Shown piece after piece: positions 52,953 to 64,000 of a stretch of 64,000 bases of DNA. The stretch is from assembly GCF_000801335.2 (NCBI RefSeq), contig NZ_JSEH01000001.1, positions 1-64,000 of the forward strand, given 5' to 3'. The notes under the pieces are model-generated. The model was not told where the DNA came from. It was given only the letters and a program-made list of their open reading frames with translations, and ran no database searches. The stretch's first letter is position 1. Every line of letters starts with the position of its first letter. The DNA is from Desulfovibrio sp. TomC. GTDB lineage: Bacteria > Desulfobacterota > Desulfovibrionia > Desulfovibrionales > Desulfovibrionaceae. Position numbers and translations under genes: made by a program.

Positions 52953-53999
52953 ATGCGCGGCGCTGCAAACACACTGAAATACCTGCTTCTGGCGGCGGCC
53001 CTGGCCTATCCCCTGATGCCTTTCCGGGATATCTATGTCCTGCACGTCCTGGTCCTGATCATGGTTTACATGGTCCTGGCCATGGGGCTTAATATTCTCC
53101 CCGGATTCTGCGGCCTGCTCGATCTCGGGTTCGTCGGCTTCTACGGCATCGGGGCCTACACGGCCGGACTCCTCACAGTCCAATACAACATGTCTTTTTG
53201 GCTGATCGTCCCCTTGGCGGTTATAAACGGGGCGCTTTTCGGGATGCTTCTTGGCGCGCCCACGCTTCGACTGGTGGGGGACTATTTTGCCATTGTCACC
53301 TTCGGTTTTTCCGAGCTGGTGGTGCTTTTTCTTACCAATGAAATCTGGTTGACCCGGGGCCCGCTGGGCATCCCCGGCATCGCCCCCATCTCCCTGGACG
53401 TCACCTGGCTGGCCGCGCTCTTGGGCATTGACGAGCGCTGGCGCTACGTCTTTCGCGGCGAAATGCCATACTATTATCTGGCCATGGTCATGGTGTCCCT
53501 GGTCTATCTGGTCATGCGCCGGGTGGAGGATTCACGTCTGGGCCGGGCCTGGCTGGCCATCCGGGAAGACCCCATGGCCGCAGCCTCCTGCGGGGTGAAT
53601 CTTTTCGCCTACAAGGTCATTGCCTTTGCCGTGTCCACCGGGATCGGCGCTCTGGCCGGAGCCTTCCTGGCCCGCTGGACCCAGTTTTTGTCGCCGGATA
53701 TGTTCAAATTCTGGGAATCGTTCCTGGTCCTTTGCATGGTGGTGCTTGGCGGACTGGGCAACATCAAGGGGGCCTTGGTCGGCTCGGTCATCCTGATTGC
53801 TCTGGGCGAGGTGCTGCGGGTCATTCTGCCCAAGCTCGGACTGCCGGCTGAAACCCGCTTTCTGGTCTATGGCCTGATCATGGTGCTCATCATGCGTTTC
53901 CGACCCAACGGCATTTTCACCCAGGTGGCGGAATCGACCATGCAAAGCCAACTGATAAAGGATCTGCGCGCCCGGCTGGATGCGCGTCGGACGGCGTAA
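52953..53999 (+). CDS. livM: Branched-chain amino-acid ABC transporter permease LivM
   Basis: The 348-residue membrane protein has about nine helices and the family blocks GFCGLLDLGFVGFYGIGAYT, VVLGGLGNIKGALVGSVIL and a late RFRPNGI. It forms the channel with LivH. livG starts one base after its stop. Confidence 0.95.
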   Translation: MRGAANTLKYLLLAAALAYPLMPFRDIYVLHVLVLIMVYMVLAMGLNILPGFCGLLDLGFVGFYGIGAYTAGLLTVQYNMSFWLIVPLAVINGALFGMLLGAPTLRLVGDYFAIVTFGFSELVVLFLTNEIWLTRGPLGIPGIAPISLDVTWLAALLGIDERWRYVFRGEMPYYYLAMVMVSLVYLVMRRVEDSRLGRAWLAIREDPMAAASCGVNLFAYKVIAFAVSTGIGALAGAFLARWTQFLSPDMFKFWESFLVLCMVVLGGLGNIKGALVGSVILIALGEVLRVILPKLGLPAETRFLVYGLIMVLIMRFRPNGIFTQVAESTMQSQLIKDLRARLDARRTA

Positions 54000-54000
54000 T

Positions 54001-54778
54001 ATGGATGCGATACTTACTGTAGACAGCGTCAGCAAGCGCTTCGGCGGCCTCATGGCCTTAAGCGACGTCTCGTTTGCCGTGGAGCGTGGGGCGATTACCG
54101 GCCTTATTGGTCCCAACGGCGCAGGCAAGACCACGATGTTTAACTGTGTGGCCGGCATTTACACCCCGACCGACGGCCGCATCCTCTTTGCCGGCGACAC
54201 CGGGGAGCGCAACGTGGCCGGCAACAAGCCTGAACGCATGACTGCCCTGGGCGTGGCCCGGACGTTTCAGAATATCCGGCTTTTTTCTTCGCTGACCGTG
54301 CTCGACAACGTGCGCATCGCCCGCCACTGCCGCACCGCGGCCAATTTTTTTGGCGCGGTCCTGCGGACCAAGTCCCAGCGGGCCGAAGAGCAGCGGATTA
54401 TAGACGCGGCCATGGACAACCTTGATTTCGTGGGGCTTGGCCAAGCCGCTCTGTCTGCGGCGTCAAGTCTGTCCTATGGCGATCAGCGCCGTCTGGAAAT
54501 CGCCCGGGCGCTGGCCACGGACCCCAAGCTCCTGCTGCTCGACGAGCCCGCCGCCGGCATGAACCCCAGGGAGACCGAAGCCCTGGTCGATCTTATCCAC
54601 GCCATCCTCGGGCGCAGCGTGACTGTTGTGCTGATCGAACACGACATGAAGCTCGTCATGCGTATCTGCAAGCGGTTGGTGGTCCTTGACCACGGCGTCA
54701 AGATTGCCGACGGCTCCCCCCAGGACGTGCGGACCAACCCTGATGTTATCGAGGCCTACCTTGGCAAGGGTGCGGCAC

Positions 54779-54786
<8 letters not shown>
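54001..54786 (+). CDS. livG: Branched-chain amino-acid ABC transporter ATPase LivG
   Basis: The 261-residue ABC protein has P-loop GPNGAGKTT, signature SSLSYGDQRRLEIARAL and Walker B LLLLDEPAAGMNP, with the LivG-specific RTFQNIRLF. It energises uptake. It overlaps livF by eight bases. Confidence 0.96.
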
Positions 54787-56975
<2,189 letters not shown>

Positions 56976-56976
56976 T

Positions 56977-58527
56977 ATGCTCCAGCCAGACAAAGTCGTC
57001 ATTCTCGACTTCGGTTCCCAATACACCCAGCTCATCGCCCGCCGGGTGCGCGAAGCCGGCGTGTATTCGGAAATTCATCCCTGTACCGTCACCGCCGCTG
57101 AAGTGGCGGCCATGGCTCCCAAGGCCGTCATTCTTTCGGGCGGACCGTCCAGCGTCACCGACGCCGATGCGCCGCCCTTTGATCCGGCCGTCTTCACCCT
57201 GGGCCTGCCCACGCTTTGCATCTGCTACGGGATGCAGCTCTTGGCCCACCACCAGCCCGGGGGTACGGTTGCCGCCTCCACGGACCGGGAATACGGCCGG
57301 GCCGATCTGGAAGTGCTGGCCAATGTGCCGCTGTTTGCCGGTTTACCGGAAAAATCCAGCCATATCGTGTGGATGTCCCACGGCGACAAAGTGACCACGC
57401 CCCCCGCCGGCTTTGTCGTGGCAGCGCGCACTAAAAACGTGGACATCGCCGCCCTGGCCGACGTTAAGCGGCGCATCTATGCCTTGCAATTCCATCCCGA
57501 GGTGGCCCACACCGAGGACGGCGAGCGCATCCTGCACAACTTCCTGTTTGACATTGCCGGCCTGACCACGGGCTGGACCATGTCGAGCTTTCTGGAAACC
57601 GAGCTGGCCGCGCTGACCGCCAAAGTCGGCGACGACGAGGTGGTTTGCGCCTTGTCCGGCGGCGTGGACTCCACCGTGGTTGCCGTCATGCTCCACAAGG
57701 CCATCGGCAAGAAGCTCCACTGCATCTTCGTCGACAACGGGTTGTTGCGCCTGGGCGAAGGTGAGGAAGTAGCGGCCTACCTACGCGAACATTTTGACTT
57801 GAATCTCCATTACATCCAGGCCTCCAAGCTTTTCCTCGACAAGTTGGCCGGGGTGACCGACCCGGAGGAGAAGCGCAAGATCATCGGCCGCACGTTTATC
57901 GAGGTTTTCGAGGTCGAAGCGGCCAAGCTGCCCAAAGTCAAGTATCTGGCCCAGGGGACGCTTTATCCCGACGTCATCGAGTCCGTGTCCTTCAAGGGAC
58001 CCTCGGCCGTCATCAAGAGCCACCACAATGTGGGCGGGCTGCCTGAGATCATGAAGCTTGAGCTGATCGAGCCGCTGCGCGAACTGTTCAAGGACGAAGT
58101 GCGCAAGGTGGCGGTGGAGCTCGGGATGCCCGATTTCATCATCTGGCGGCATCCTTTCCCCGGTCCGGGCCTGGCCATCCGCATCATTGGCGAAGTCACC
58201 GAGGAACGGCTTGAGATTTTACGGCGAACGGATAAGATCGTGCAGAACGAACTTCTGGCTTCCGGCTGGTACCGCAAGGTCTGGCAGGGCTTTGCCGTTT
58301 TGCTGCCGCTTAAAACCGTCGGGGTCATGGGCGACGGCCGGACCTACGAAAACGTGGCCGCCATCCGGGTGGTGGACAGCCTCGACGCCATGACGGCGGA
58401 CTGGAGCCGGGTGCCTTCGGAAATCCTGGCCGTCATGTCCAACCGCATCATCAACGAGGTCAAGGGCGTCAACCGCGTGGTGTTTGACATTTCGTCCAAA
58501 CCGCCAGCGACCATCGAGTGGGAATAG
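56977..58527 (+). CDS. guaA: GMP synthase (glutamine-hydrolysing)
   Basis: GuaA aminates XMP to GMP. The 516-residue protein has a class I glutaminase domain (catalytic Cys 83 in CICYGMQ, with the His/Glu pair in [11 protein letters not shown]), the PP-loop [12 protein letters not shown] and the C-terminal dimerisation domain ending KPPATIEWE. With guaB it completes the guanine branch in one transcript. Confidence 0.97.
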   Translation: MLQPDKVVILDFGSQYTQLIARRVREAGVYSEIHPCTVTAAEVAAMAPKAVILSGGPSSVTDADAPPFDPAVFTLGLPTLCICYGMQLLAHHQPGGTVAASTDREYGRADLEVLANVPLFAGLPEKSSHIVWMSHGDKVTTPPAGFVVAARTKNVDIAALADVKRRIYALQFHPEVAHTEDGERILHNFLFDIAGLTTGWTMSSFLETELAALTAKVGDDEVVCALSGGVDSTVVAVMLHKAIGKKLHCIFVDNGLLRLGEGEEVAAYLREHFDLNLHYIQASKLFLDKLAGVTDPEEKRKIIGRTFIEVFEVEAAKLPKVKYLAQGTLYPDVIESVSFKGPSAVIKSHHNVGGLPEIMKLELIEPLRELFKDEVRKVAVELGMPDFIIWRHPFPGPGLAIRIIGEVTEERLEILRRTDKIVQNELLASGWYRKVWQGFAVLLPLKTVGVMGDGRTYENVAAIRVVDSLDAMTADWSRVPSEILAVMSNRIINEVKGVNRVVFDISSKPPATIEWE

Positions 58528-58584
58528 TCACGGCGAAGACGTCATAATCCCGGACCGTTTCGGCCCGGCCAAAAGAGTAGTGCT

Positions 58585-58908
58585 ATGTTCGGCATCGGTT
58601 CCACGGAGCTTCTGGTCATCCTAGTGGTGGCCCTCATTGTTATCGGCCCTTCCAAGCTGCCTGACCTTATGAAGACGCTCGGCAAGGGTATGGCCGAATT
58701 TCGGCGCATGAGCACCGACGTCAAGTCCACCCTGGAAGCCGAGGTGGACCGGGCGGAGCGGGAGCAAAAACAGGCCGAGGCCAAAAAACAGCTGTATCCC
58801 GAGACTGCCGAGACCGCTGAAGCGGCTAAACCGGCACAAGCTGAAGCGGCCAAACCGGCACAGACCGGGGCGGCGGCTCCGGCTTCCAAGGAGGCTCCGA
58901 GCGCTTAG
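58585..58908 (+). CDS. tatB: Sec-independent translocase protein TatB
   Basis: The 107-residue protein has the TatB start [29 protein letters not shown], an amphipathic helix and a long Ala/Lys/Pro/Glu tail. The tail contains an in-frame tandem duplication of eight residues (AEAAKPAQ) encoded at 58816-58863. TatB receives Tat precursors with TatC. tatC is not here; tatA is at 29231. Confidence 0.9.
   Translation: MFGIGSTELLVILVVALIVIGPSKLPDLMKTLGKGMAEFRRMSTDVKSTLEAEVDRAEREQKQAEAKKQLYPETAETAEAAKPAQAEAAKPAQTGAAAPASKEAPSA
58816..58863 (+). repeat. 24-bp tandem duplication within tatB
   Basis: Two adjacent 24-base units, 58816-58839 and 58840-58863, differ at two positions only. Each encodes AEAAKPAQ in frame, and it lies in the flexible tail, so it should be tolerated. 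Confidence 0.85.
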
Positions 58909-58926
58909 GCGTTTGGAGAAATGCCC

Positions 58927-59517
58927 ATGCCTGATCGTTTTGGCGCCTATTCCCGGGAGACCGGAGAAACCCGTGTGGCTGTCGAGATCACCATCGACGG
59001 AACCGGCACGGCAGTGGTGGACACCGGTTATGGTTTTGCCGACCATATGCTCACCTTGCTTACCTTCTGGGCCGGTTTCGACCTGAAACTGGCCTGTCGG
59101 GGCGATCTGGAAGTGGATGCCCACCATTCCCTGGAAGACGTGGCCATTTGCCTTGGCGAGGCCTTTCGTCAGGCCCTGGGGGACCGGGTCGGCATCGCCC
59201 GGGTCGGCGACGCCCGGGTGCCCATGGACGAAGCCCTGTGCGACGTGGTTGTCGATCTGTCCGGTCGGCCGTATCTCGTCTACCGGGAAAACGTGCTGCC
59301 TCCGATCATTGCCGGCGAGGAAAAAGACCTGTGGCGGGAATTTTTCAAGTCCCTGTCCATTTCCAGCCGGATGAATCTGCATATGCATTTCGTTTATGGA
59401 CAAAACGGCCACCATCTGGTGGAAGCGGCCTTTAAGGCGTTGGGACTGGCCCTGCGCCGGGCCACGGCCGCGCAAGGATCGAGCAGGGTGCCGAGCACCA
59501 AAGGGAGCCTGGACTGA
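58927..59517 (+). CDS. hisB: Imidazoleglycerol-phosphate dehydratase
   Basis: HisB removes water from imidazoleglycerol phosphate in histidine synthesis. The 196-residue monofunctional enzyme has the metal-binding His segments [15 protein letters not shown] and [14 protein letters not shown], and a second copy, [19 protein letters not shown]. The start is ATG 58927, with GGAG eight bases upstream (another ATG at 58921 is too close). Its stop overlaps the next ATG. Confidence 0.95.
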   Translation: MPDRFGAYSRETGETRVAVEITIDGTGTAVVDTGYGFADHMLTLLTFWAGFDLKLACRGDLEVDAHHSLEDVAICLGEAFRQALGDRVGIARVGDARVPMDEALCDVVVDLSGRPYLVYRENVLPPIIAGEEKDLWREFFKSLSISSRMNLHMHFVYGQNGHHLVEAAFKALGLALRRATAAQGSSRVPSTKGSLD

Positions 59518-60197
59518 TGCGAAGCAAACGATTGGCCTATCTTGGCGTGGCGCTGGTGGGCTTGAGCCTGATGGCCGGCTGCGTGCGCCAGAATGCGACG
59601 ACTGCCAGGGCTCCGGTGGCAACCGATGCCGGCACGTCAGCCGTGGCTTTCCTGGGCAAGAATTTTGCCGTGATTCCCTTCACCATCCCGGCCACAGATG
59701 CCGACCTGCTGGCCGGTTATCTGCCTGCCGCCCGGGTTGTGCCGGAAGTCGCCCCGGTGCATCTCGACGCCGCTATGGATCAGGCCCTGGCCGGCTCCAA
59801 GCAGACCATCGTGCCGGGCAAGCTGGCGGCTTCCTGCGCCAAATCCGCTCCGCGCGGCAACGAATCCGGCCGTCTGGCCACGCTGCAGTACTACCAGAAC
59901 GTCGGCAAGTGCGCCGGCGTGGACTTTGTCGTCGTGCCCATGGTCATTGACTGGCGCGAACGGGTCGGTTCGGAGATCGGATCCACCAATCCGGCCAGCG
60001 TCGACTTTGTTCTCTACCTCATTGATGTGCGCACCGGCGGTCTGGTCAAGCAGTTCCACTTCGACGAAACCCAGAAATCCTTGTCGGCCAACATCCTGGA
60101 CGCCAGAAAGTTCGTGGCCAGAAACGGTCGTTGGCTTTCGGCCATGGAACTGGCCCAGGAAGGCCTCAAGCAGGGGTTGGGGGAGCTTGGACTGTGA
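59517..60197 (+). CDS. Uncharacterised lipoprotein within the his gene set
   Basis: The 226-residue protein has a signal peptide and the lipobox MAGC (Cys about residue 21). The mature part has an alpha/beta pattern: [21 protein letters not shown], then [22 protein letters not shown], then [23 protein letters not shown]. This vaguely recalls LpoB/CsgG-type periplasmic folds. Its ATG overlaps the hisB TGA, and its TGA overlaps the hisA GTG, so it is fully embedded in the operon. Function unknown. Confidence 0.75.
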   Translation: MRSKRLAYLGVALVGLSLMAGCVRQNATTARAPVATDAGTSAVAFLGKNFAVIPFTIPATDADLLAGYLPAARVVPEVAPVHLDAAMDQALAGSKQTIVPGKLAASCAKSAPRGNESGRLATLQYYQNVGKCAGVDFVVVPMVIDWRERVGSEIGSTNPASVDFVLYLIDVRTGGLVKQFHFDETQKSLSANILDARKFVARNGRWLSAMELAQEGLKQGLGELGL

Positions 60198-60937
60198 TTG
60201 TATTCCCGGCTGTTGATATCAAGGATGGGCAATGTGTCCGGCTGCGCCAGGGCGTGGCCGACGCAGTCACCGTTTTTTCGCCGGATCCCGAGGCCATGGC
60301 CCGGCATTGGGCCGGACTGGGCGCCCAGTGGCTGCATTTGATCGATCTGGACGGCGCCTTTAGCGGCAAGCCCCGCAATTTCGATCTCATCGCCCGCATC
60401 TGTTCCGGCCTCGATATTCCGGTGCAGCTTGGCGGCGGCGTGCGCGATGCGGCTACGGCGGCCGCCTATCTTGACGCCGGCGTGCGCCGACTCATCATCG
60501 GCACCCTGGCCCTGGCCGATCCTGCGGCCTTTGCCGCCATCTGCGCCGCCCATCCCGGCCAAGTCGGGGTATCGCTCGACGCCGTGGACGGCAACCTCAA
60601 GGTCAAGGGCTGGGTCGAGGACTCGGGCCAGACCGTCGAGGACGTGCTCCCCGGGTTGGCCGCGGCCGGCGCGGCCTTTGTGGTCTATACCGACATCAGC
60701 CGCGACGGGATGCAGTCCGGGGTCAATCTGCCGGCCTTGGCCCGCCTGCTGACCCTGACCGAACTGCCGGTCATCGCCGCTGGCGGCGTAGCCACCCTGG
60801 ACGACGTCAAGGCGCTCTATCCCTATGGGAAAAAGGGCCTGGAGGGCCTCATTTCCGGCCGGGCCATCTACGAGGGCACCCTCGATTTTCCGGCGGCCCT
60901 GGCCTACATTGCCGCAAAGACCAAGGAGGACGCATGA
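60194..60937 (+). CDS. hisA: Phosphoribosylformimino-5-aminoimidazole carboxamide ribotide isomerase
   Basis: HisA is the TIM-barrel isomerase of histidine synthesis. The 247-residue protein begins [19 protein letters not shown] (catalytic Asp 8) and contains [13 protein letters not shown] (second Asp) and [13 protein letters not shown]. The start is GTG, overlapping the previous stop. Its own stop overlaps the following HMA-domain gene by four bases. Confidence 0.96.
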   Translation: MIVFPAVDIKDGQCVRLRQGVADAVTVFSPDPEAMARHWAGLGAQWLHLIDLDGAFSGKPRNFDLIARICSGLDIPVQLGGGVRDAATAAAYLDAGVRRLIIGTLALADPAAFAAICAAHPGQVGVSLDAVDGNLKVKGWVEDSGQTVEDVLPGLAAAGAAFVVYTDISRDGMQSGVNLPALARLLTLTELPVIAAGGVATLDDVKALYPYGKKGLEGLISGRAIYEGTLDFPAALAYIAAKTKEDA

Positions 60938-61134
60938 AAACCATTGAAGTCGGCGGAATGCACTGTGGCAACTGCGCCAATTCCGTGACCAAGACGTTGT
61001 CTGCTGTGCCGGGTCTGTCCAATGTTTCCGTGGATCTTGCCAAGGGACTGGCGACCTTTGAAGGCGATGCGCCCGAGGACGTCATCAAGGCGGCCATCGA
61101 CGCCATTGGCTTTGTTCCAGGAGCCATCAAGTAG
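60934..61134 (+). CDS. Heavy-metal-associated domain protein (CopZ-like)
   Basis: This 66-residue ferredoxin-like HMA protein has the copper-binding CxxC in [12 protein letters not shown] (C11, C14). It is typically a Cu(I) chaperone. Its start overlaps hisA, an odd partner; no copper ATPase is nearby. Metal identity is by family only. Confidence 0.9.
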   Translation: MKTIEVGGMHCGNCANSVTKTLSAVPGLSNVSVDLAKGLATFEGDAPEDVIKAAIDAIGFVPGAIK

Positions 61135-61211
61135 CCAAGCGGTGCCCAATCGCTCTGGATACGGCCGTCGCGGCAAACGCGGCGGCCGCTTTATTTGGGG
61201 AGGTAGGAAGC

Positions 61212-61901
61212 ATGAACTGTGAAACTGGTCGCAGGGCAGGGGGGCGCTGCATCGCCACGCTTTGTTTGGTCCTGGCCCTGTCCTGGTTCTGTGCCCCAGT
61301 GCTCCTGGCCGGAATGGACCCGGCCCTGGTGCGGGTGGATACCGTGTTTGACGGCGACACCTGCCAGCTGACCGACGGACGCCGGGTCCGTCTGGCCGGC
61401 ATCGATGCCCCGGAAATGGCCCACGACGGCCGGCCGGCCCAGTATTATGCCGGCGAGGCTCAAGCGCTCCTGCTTCGCCTCACCCGGGGCGTTTCGTTGC
61501 GGTTTGTTGGAGTCGGGCCGGAGAGGGACCGTTTCGATCGGTTGCTCGGCGACCTCCTGCTCCCGGATGGCACGTCGGTCGCCGCCCGGCTCGTTGGCGA
61601 GGGCGCAGCCTTTTTCTTCTGGTTTGACGACCTGCCTCAGGATTTGGCCGAACGGCTGCTCTCGGCCCAGCAACGGGCCATGGCGGCAGGCCGGGGCGCA
61701 TGGCCGCGTCTGCTGGCCCTGCCGAGGCCAACCGCACCCTATGTGGGCAACACCGCCTCCCACCGGTTTCATGCGCCTGATTGCCCGGATGCGGCCCGTA
61801 TCGGCCGGCGCAATCGGGTGGTCTTGCCAACGCTGACCGAGGCCTTTGGTCGGGGGTTTGCCCCGGCCAGGGATTGTACGCCTTGGCCCGTTGCCCCCTG
61901 A
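61212..61901 (+). CDS. Secreted SNase-like nuclease with C-terminal Cys/His domain
   Basis: The 229-residue protein has a signal peptide (about 1-33), then a staphylococcal nuclease fold: VDTVFDGDTCQLTDGRRVRL, GIDAPE (Arg just before), GEAQALLL and ERDRFDRLLGDLLL hold the catalytic Arg/Glu sites. The last 55 residues contain YVGNTASHRFHAPDCPDAARI, a short Gly/His/Cys motif seen at the end of some nucleases (Ada-like metal-binding). It probably degrades extracellular nucleic acid. Confidence 0.85.
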   Translation: MNCETGRRAGGRCIATLCLVLALSWFCAPVLLAGMDPALVRVDTVFDGDTCQLTDGRRVRLAGIDAPEMAHDGRPAQYYAGEAQALLLRLTRGVSLRFVGVGPERDRFDRLLGDLLLPDGTSVAARLVGEGAAFFFWFDDLPQDLAERLLSAQQRAMAAGRGAWPRLLALPRPTAPYVGNTASHRFHAPDCPDAARIGRRNRVVLPTLTEAFGRGFAPARDCTPWPVAP

Positions 61902-62064
61902 TCGGGCTTTCCAAGTCGCCCCAAACACAATTGAACCTTGACGTGGCGGCTTTTTTGGACCATCCATTTTGGCGCGATAGACTTGTTCCGAGCCATGCAT
62001 CGTCATGCGGATGTTGCCGCGAGACGATCTTTCGGACGCTACCACCATCTCAACTGGAGGCATC

Positions 62065-62436
62065 ATGCTTTTTCCGAGCCTGGCGCACGCCATGGGCGCC
62101 GCTCCCGGCGGCGACGCTGCCGGGGGCAACCCCATCACCGCCTTTTTGCCGCTTATCCTTATGTTCGCCATCTTCTATTTTCTGCTTATCCGTCCCCAGC
62201 AGAAAAAAGCCAAGCAGCACCGGGAATACCTGGGCGGCCTCAAGCGCGGCGACTACATCCTGACCGGCGGCGGCATCTACGGCCGCATCATGGAAGTTCA
62301 TGGCGACAAACTGAGTGTTGAAATCGCCAAGGACCTCAATATCGAGATCAATCGCAGCTTTGTGTCCGGCCCCGGCGACGTTGCCGCCCCGGCGGCCAAG
62401 GCCGAGCCCAAGGGCAAAGACAAGTCAAAGGACTAA
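62065..62436 (+). CDS. yajC: Preprotein translocase subunit YajC
   Basis: The 123-residue protein has one transmembrane helix (about 22-44, in FLPLILMFAIFYFLLIRPQQ) and the YajC segment RPQQKKAKQHREYLGGLKRGDYILTGGGIYG, then a Lys-rich tail. TGGAGG precedes the ATG at 62065. YajC binds SecDF. secD follows after a gap with two hairpins. Confidence 0.95.
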   Translation: MLFPSLAHAMGAAPGGDAAGGNPITAFLPLILMFAIFYFLLIRPQQKKAKQHREYLGGLKRGDYILTGGGIYGRIMEVHGDKLSVEIAKDLNIEINRSFVSGPGDVAAPAAKAEPKGKDKSKD

Positions 62437-62475
62437 GGATATCCCACTTCGGGCCGCGTGACGCCCGAAGCGACG

Positions 62476-62507
62476 ACGAAGGGCTGCCGCGGCAGTCCCT
62501 TCGTTTT
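62476..62507 (+). terminator. Terminator-like hairpin between yajC and secD
   Basis: ACGAAGGGCTGCC pairs with GGCAG and CCCTTCGT (62476-62504, one bulged T), followed by TTTT. A second stem CTTCGGGC/GCCCGAAG lies just before it (62447-62470). Since yajC and secD normally share a transcript, this may set their ratio. Confidence 0.65.
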
Positions 62508-62550
62508 GTCGTTGCACAGTAGCGCAAGCTTCCCAAGGAGAGCCTCGCCC

Positions 62551-64000
62551 ATGACTGGAAATCTGCGTTGGCGACTGGCCGTGATCAGTCTCGTGGCCTT
62601 TTTGGGCCTCATTTACATGTTGCCCTCCCTGGGGTCGGTCAAGCAGACTTTTTTGGGCAAATTCCTGCCCGATGACGTCATCAATCTGGGCCTTGACCTT
62701 AAAGGCGGCATTCACCTCACTCTTGGCGTCGATGTGGACAAAGCCCTGACCACCTCCCTGGCCCAGATGGGCCGGGATATCCGCGATCAGGCCAAGGAAG
62801 AAGGCATTGCCATCCAGCGGCCAACGACCACGGCCGATGGCAAACAGCTGGAATTCGTCCTGGCCACCCCGGACAAGCGGGAGGCGCTAGGCACCTTCCT
62901 GTCCAACCATTTTTCGGTGCTCCACGTGGATAGTGTTGACAGCTCCGCCGAAGGCCACTTCCTTTACAAATTGTCGTTTACCAAACGCTACAGGGAAGAT
63001 CAGGCCCGCATGACCGTGGATCAGGCCGTCAAGACCATCCGCAACCGCATCGACGAATTCGGCGTGGCCGAACCTGATATCCGCAAGCAGACCGACAACC
63101 GCATTCAGATCCAGCTGCCGGGTCTTCAGGACCCCGAACGGGCCATCAAGCTCATCGGCAAGACCGCCCACCTGGAGTTCAAGGTTGTGGACGACACGGC
63201 CGATCTGGAAAAGGCCCAGAAGGGCATCTTGCCCCCTGGCGATGAAATGTCGGTTTTGCGCCACAGAAATCCTGACGGGTCCTACCTGGAACGGCCCATC
63301 GTCCTCAAGGCCGACGCCGTCATGACCGGTGAGAATATTGCCGACGCCCGGGCCAATTTCGATGCCAACAACCAGGCCTACGTGGCCTTGACCTTCACGC
63401 CCGGCGGCGCGCGGCAGTTCGAGCGCGTCACGGGTGAAAACGTCAAGAAGCAACTGGCCATCGTGCTCGACGGCAAGGTTTACTCTGCACCCACCATCCA
63501 GGAAAAGATCGGCGGCGGCCGGGCCAGTATCACCGGGCGCTTTTCCACTGAGGAAGCCCGCGATCTGGCCATTGTGCTGCGCGCCGGAGCCTTGCCTGCC
63601 CCGGTCAATATCCTGGAGCAGCGCACGGTCGGCCCATCGCTTGGCCAGGAATCCATCGAGAAAGGCGTTTATTCGGCCGTGGTCGGCGGCGTCATCGTCA
63701 TCACCTTCATGATTCTTTACTACGGCGTGGCCGGAGCCGTGGCCGACATGGCCCTGCTGTTCAATCTGGTGCTCATCGTGGCCGGTTTGGCCGGGTTCGG
63801 GGCGACCCTGACCCTGCCGGGTATTGCCGGCATCATCCTGACCATCGGCATGGCCGTTGACGCCAACGTCATCATCTTTGAACGCATTCGTGAGGAACTG
63901 CGCCGGGGGCTGACGGCCCGGTCGGCCGTGGACGTGGGCTACAGCCGCGCTACGCTGACCATCTTTGACGCCAACGTGACCACCGTCATCGCTGCCGTGG
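62551..64000 (+). CDS. secD: Protein translocase subunit SecD (5' part; runs off the window)
   Basis: Only the first 483 codons are in the window. The N-terminal transmembrane helix (about 8-27), LGLDLKGGIHLTLGVD (first periplasmic motif), the large periplasmic domain and the later helices, ending in the MAVDANVIIFERIREE motif, are seen. SecD pulls exported proteins using proton force with SecF and YajC. AAGGAG precedes the ATG. secF probably follows beyond the end. Confidence 0.95.
   Translation, partial: MTGNLRWRLAVISLVAFLGLIYMLPSLGSVKQTFLGKFLPDDVINLGLDLKGGIHLTLGVDVDKALTTSLAQMGRDIRDQAKEEGIAIQRPTTTADGKQLEFVLATPDKREALGTFLSNHFSVLHVDSVDSSAEGHFLYKLSFTKRYREDQARMTVDQAVKTIRNRIDEFGVAEPDIRKQTDNRIQIQLPGLQDPERAIKLIGKTAHLEFKVVDDTADLEKAQKGILPPGDEMSVLRHRNPDGSYLERPIVLKADAVMTGENIADARANFDANNQAYVALTFTPGGARQFERVTGENVKKQLAIVLDGKVYSAPTIQEKIGGGRASITGRFSTEEARDLAIVLRAGALPAPVNILEQRTVGPSLGQESIEKGVYSAVVGGVIVITFMILYYGVAGAVADMALLFNLVLIVAGLAGFGATLTLPGIAGIILTIGMAVDANVIIFERIREELRRGLTARSAVDVGYSRATLTIFDANVTTVIAAV

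Overview
The window reads as ordinary chromosome of a high-GC, anaerobic, sulfate-reducing deltaproteobacterium of the Desulfovibrionaceae. A Desulfovibrio/Solidesulfovibrio relative is my inference, not a database match. The pointers are a periplasmic tetrahaem cytochrome c3, the futalosine menaquinone gene mqnC with a UbiD-type decarboxylase nearby, a cytochrome c maturation cluster whose CcmE carries Cys-x-x-x-Tyr in place of the usual haem-binding His, a stand-alone EF-G paralogue, and dense gene packing on both strands. I saw no rRNA, tRNA, CRISPR array, transposase, integrase or phage gene. No gap between genes exceeds 300 bases; the longest are 4354-4638 and 39909-40188.

Layout. 65-6879 is mostly minus strand: a small protein, DUF488, tag, ubiD, a Pro/Ala-rich unknown, a secreted protein, then a CoA-binding / cysteine-cluster / J-domain operon. 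6957-12992 alternates strands: mqnC (+), EamA exporter (-), M24 peptidase (+), cyclase (-), cytochrome c3 (-), CBS protein (-), pcm (+). From 13016 to the end nearly everything is on the plus strand. It starts with a Mrp ATPase, pgsA, an FtsB-like divisome protein, a TPR protein and a lipoprotein, followed by fbp, tsaD, trxA-trxB and bamD. Next are an unknown protein, the EF-G paralogue and an AT-richer acyltransferase, then rsmD-coaD-miaA-amidase. After a convergent tatA come a Cys-rich protein, a HAD phosphatase, YggT, a DivIVA-like protein, DUF167, DUF465 and ilvB-ilvN-ilvC.

36542-40815 is accessory: a Sel1 protein, an exported unknown, SemiSWEET, a small lipoprotein, two methyltransferase-like proteins and a GNAT (-). 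Biosynthesis and envelope genes follow: proA, nadD, an AlgJ/X-like SGNH protein and a CNNM/CorC-like membrane protein. Then come the ccmEFABCD-plus-TPR cluster, the complete livKHMGF branched-chain amino-acid ABC transporter, guaB-guaA and tatB. The window closes with hisB-lipoprotein-hisA-HMA chained by overlapping stop/start codons, a secreted nuclease, yajC and the 5' part of secD, which runs off the end.

How the genes work together. Cytochrome c3 needs the Ccm machinery encoded about 35 kb away. ilvBNC and livKHMGF serve branched-chain amino acid synthesis and uptake. TatA and TatB are encoded apart, and tatA sits tail-to-tail with an amidase that carries a twin-arginine signal. The least ordinary items are the variant ccm cluster, the lipoprotein and metal-binding protein embedded in the his genes, a shared 3'-end hairpin element, a perfect 17-bp hairpin between livK and livH, and several unrecognised proteins. 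I did not find a convincing new multi-gene system.
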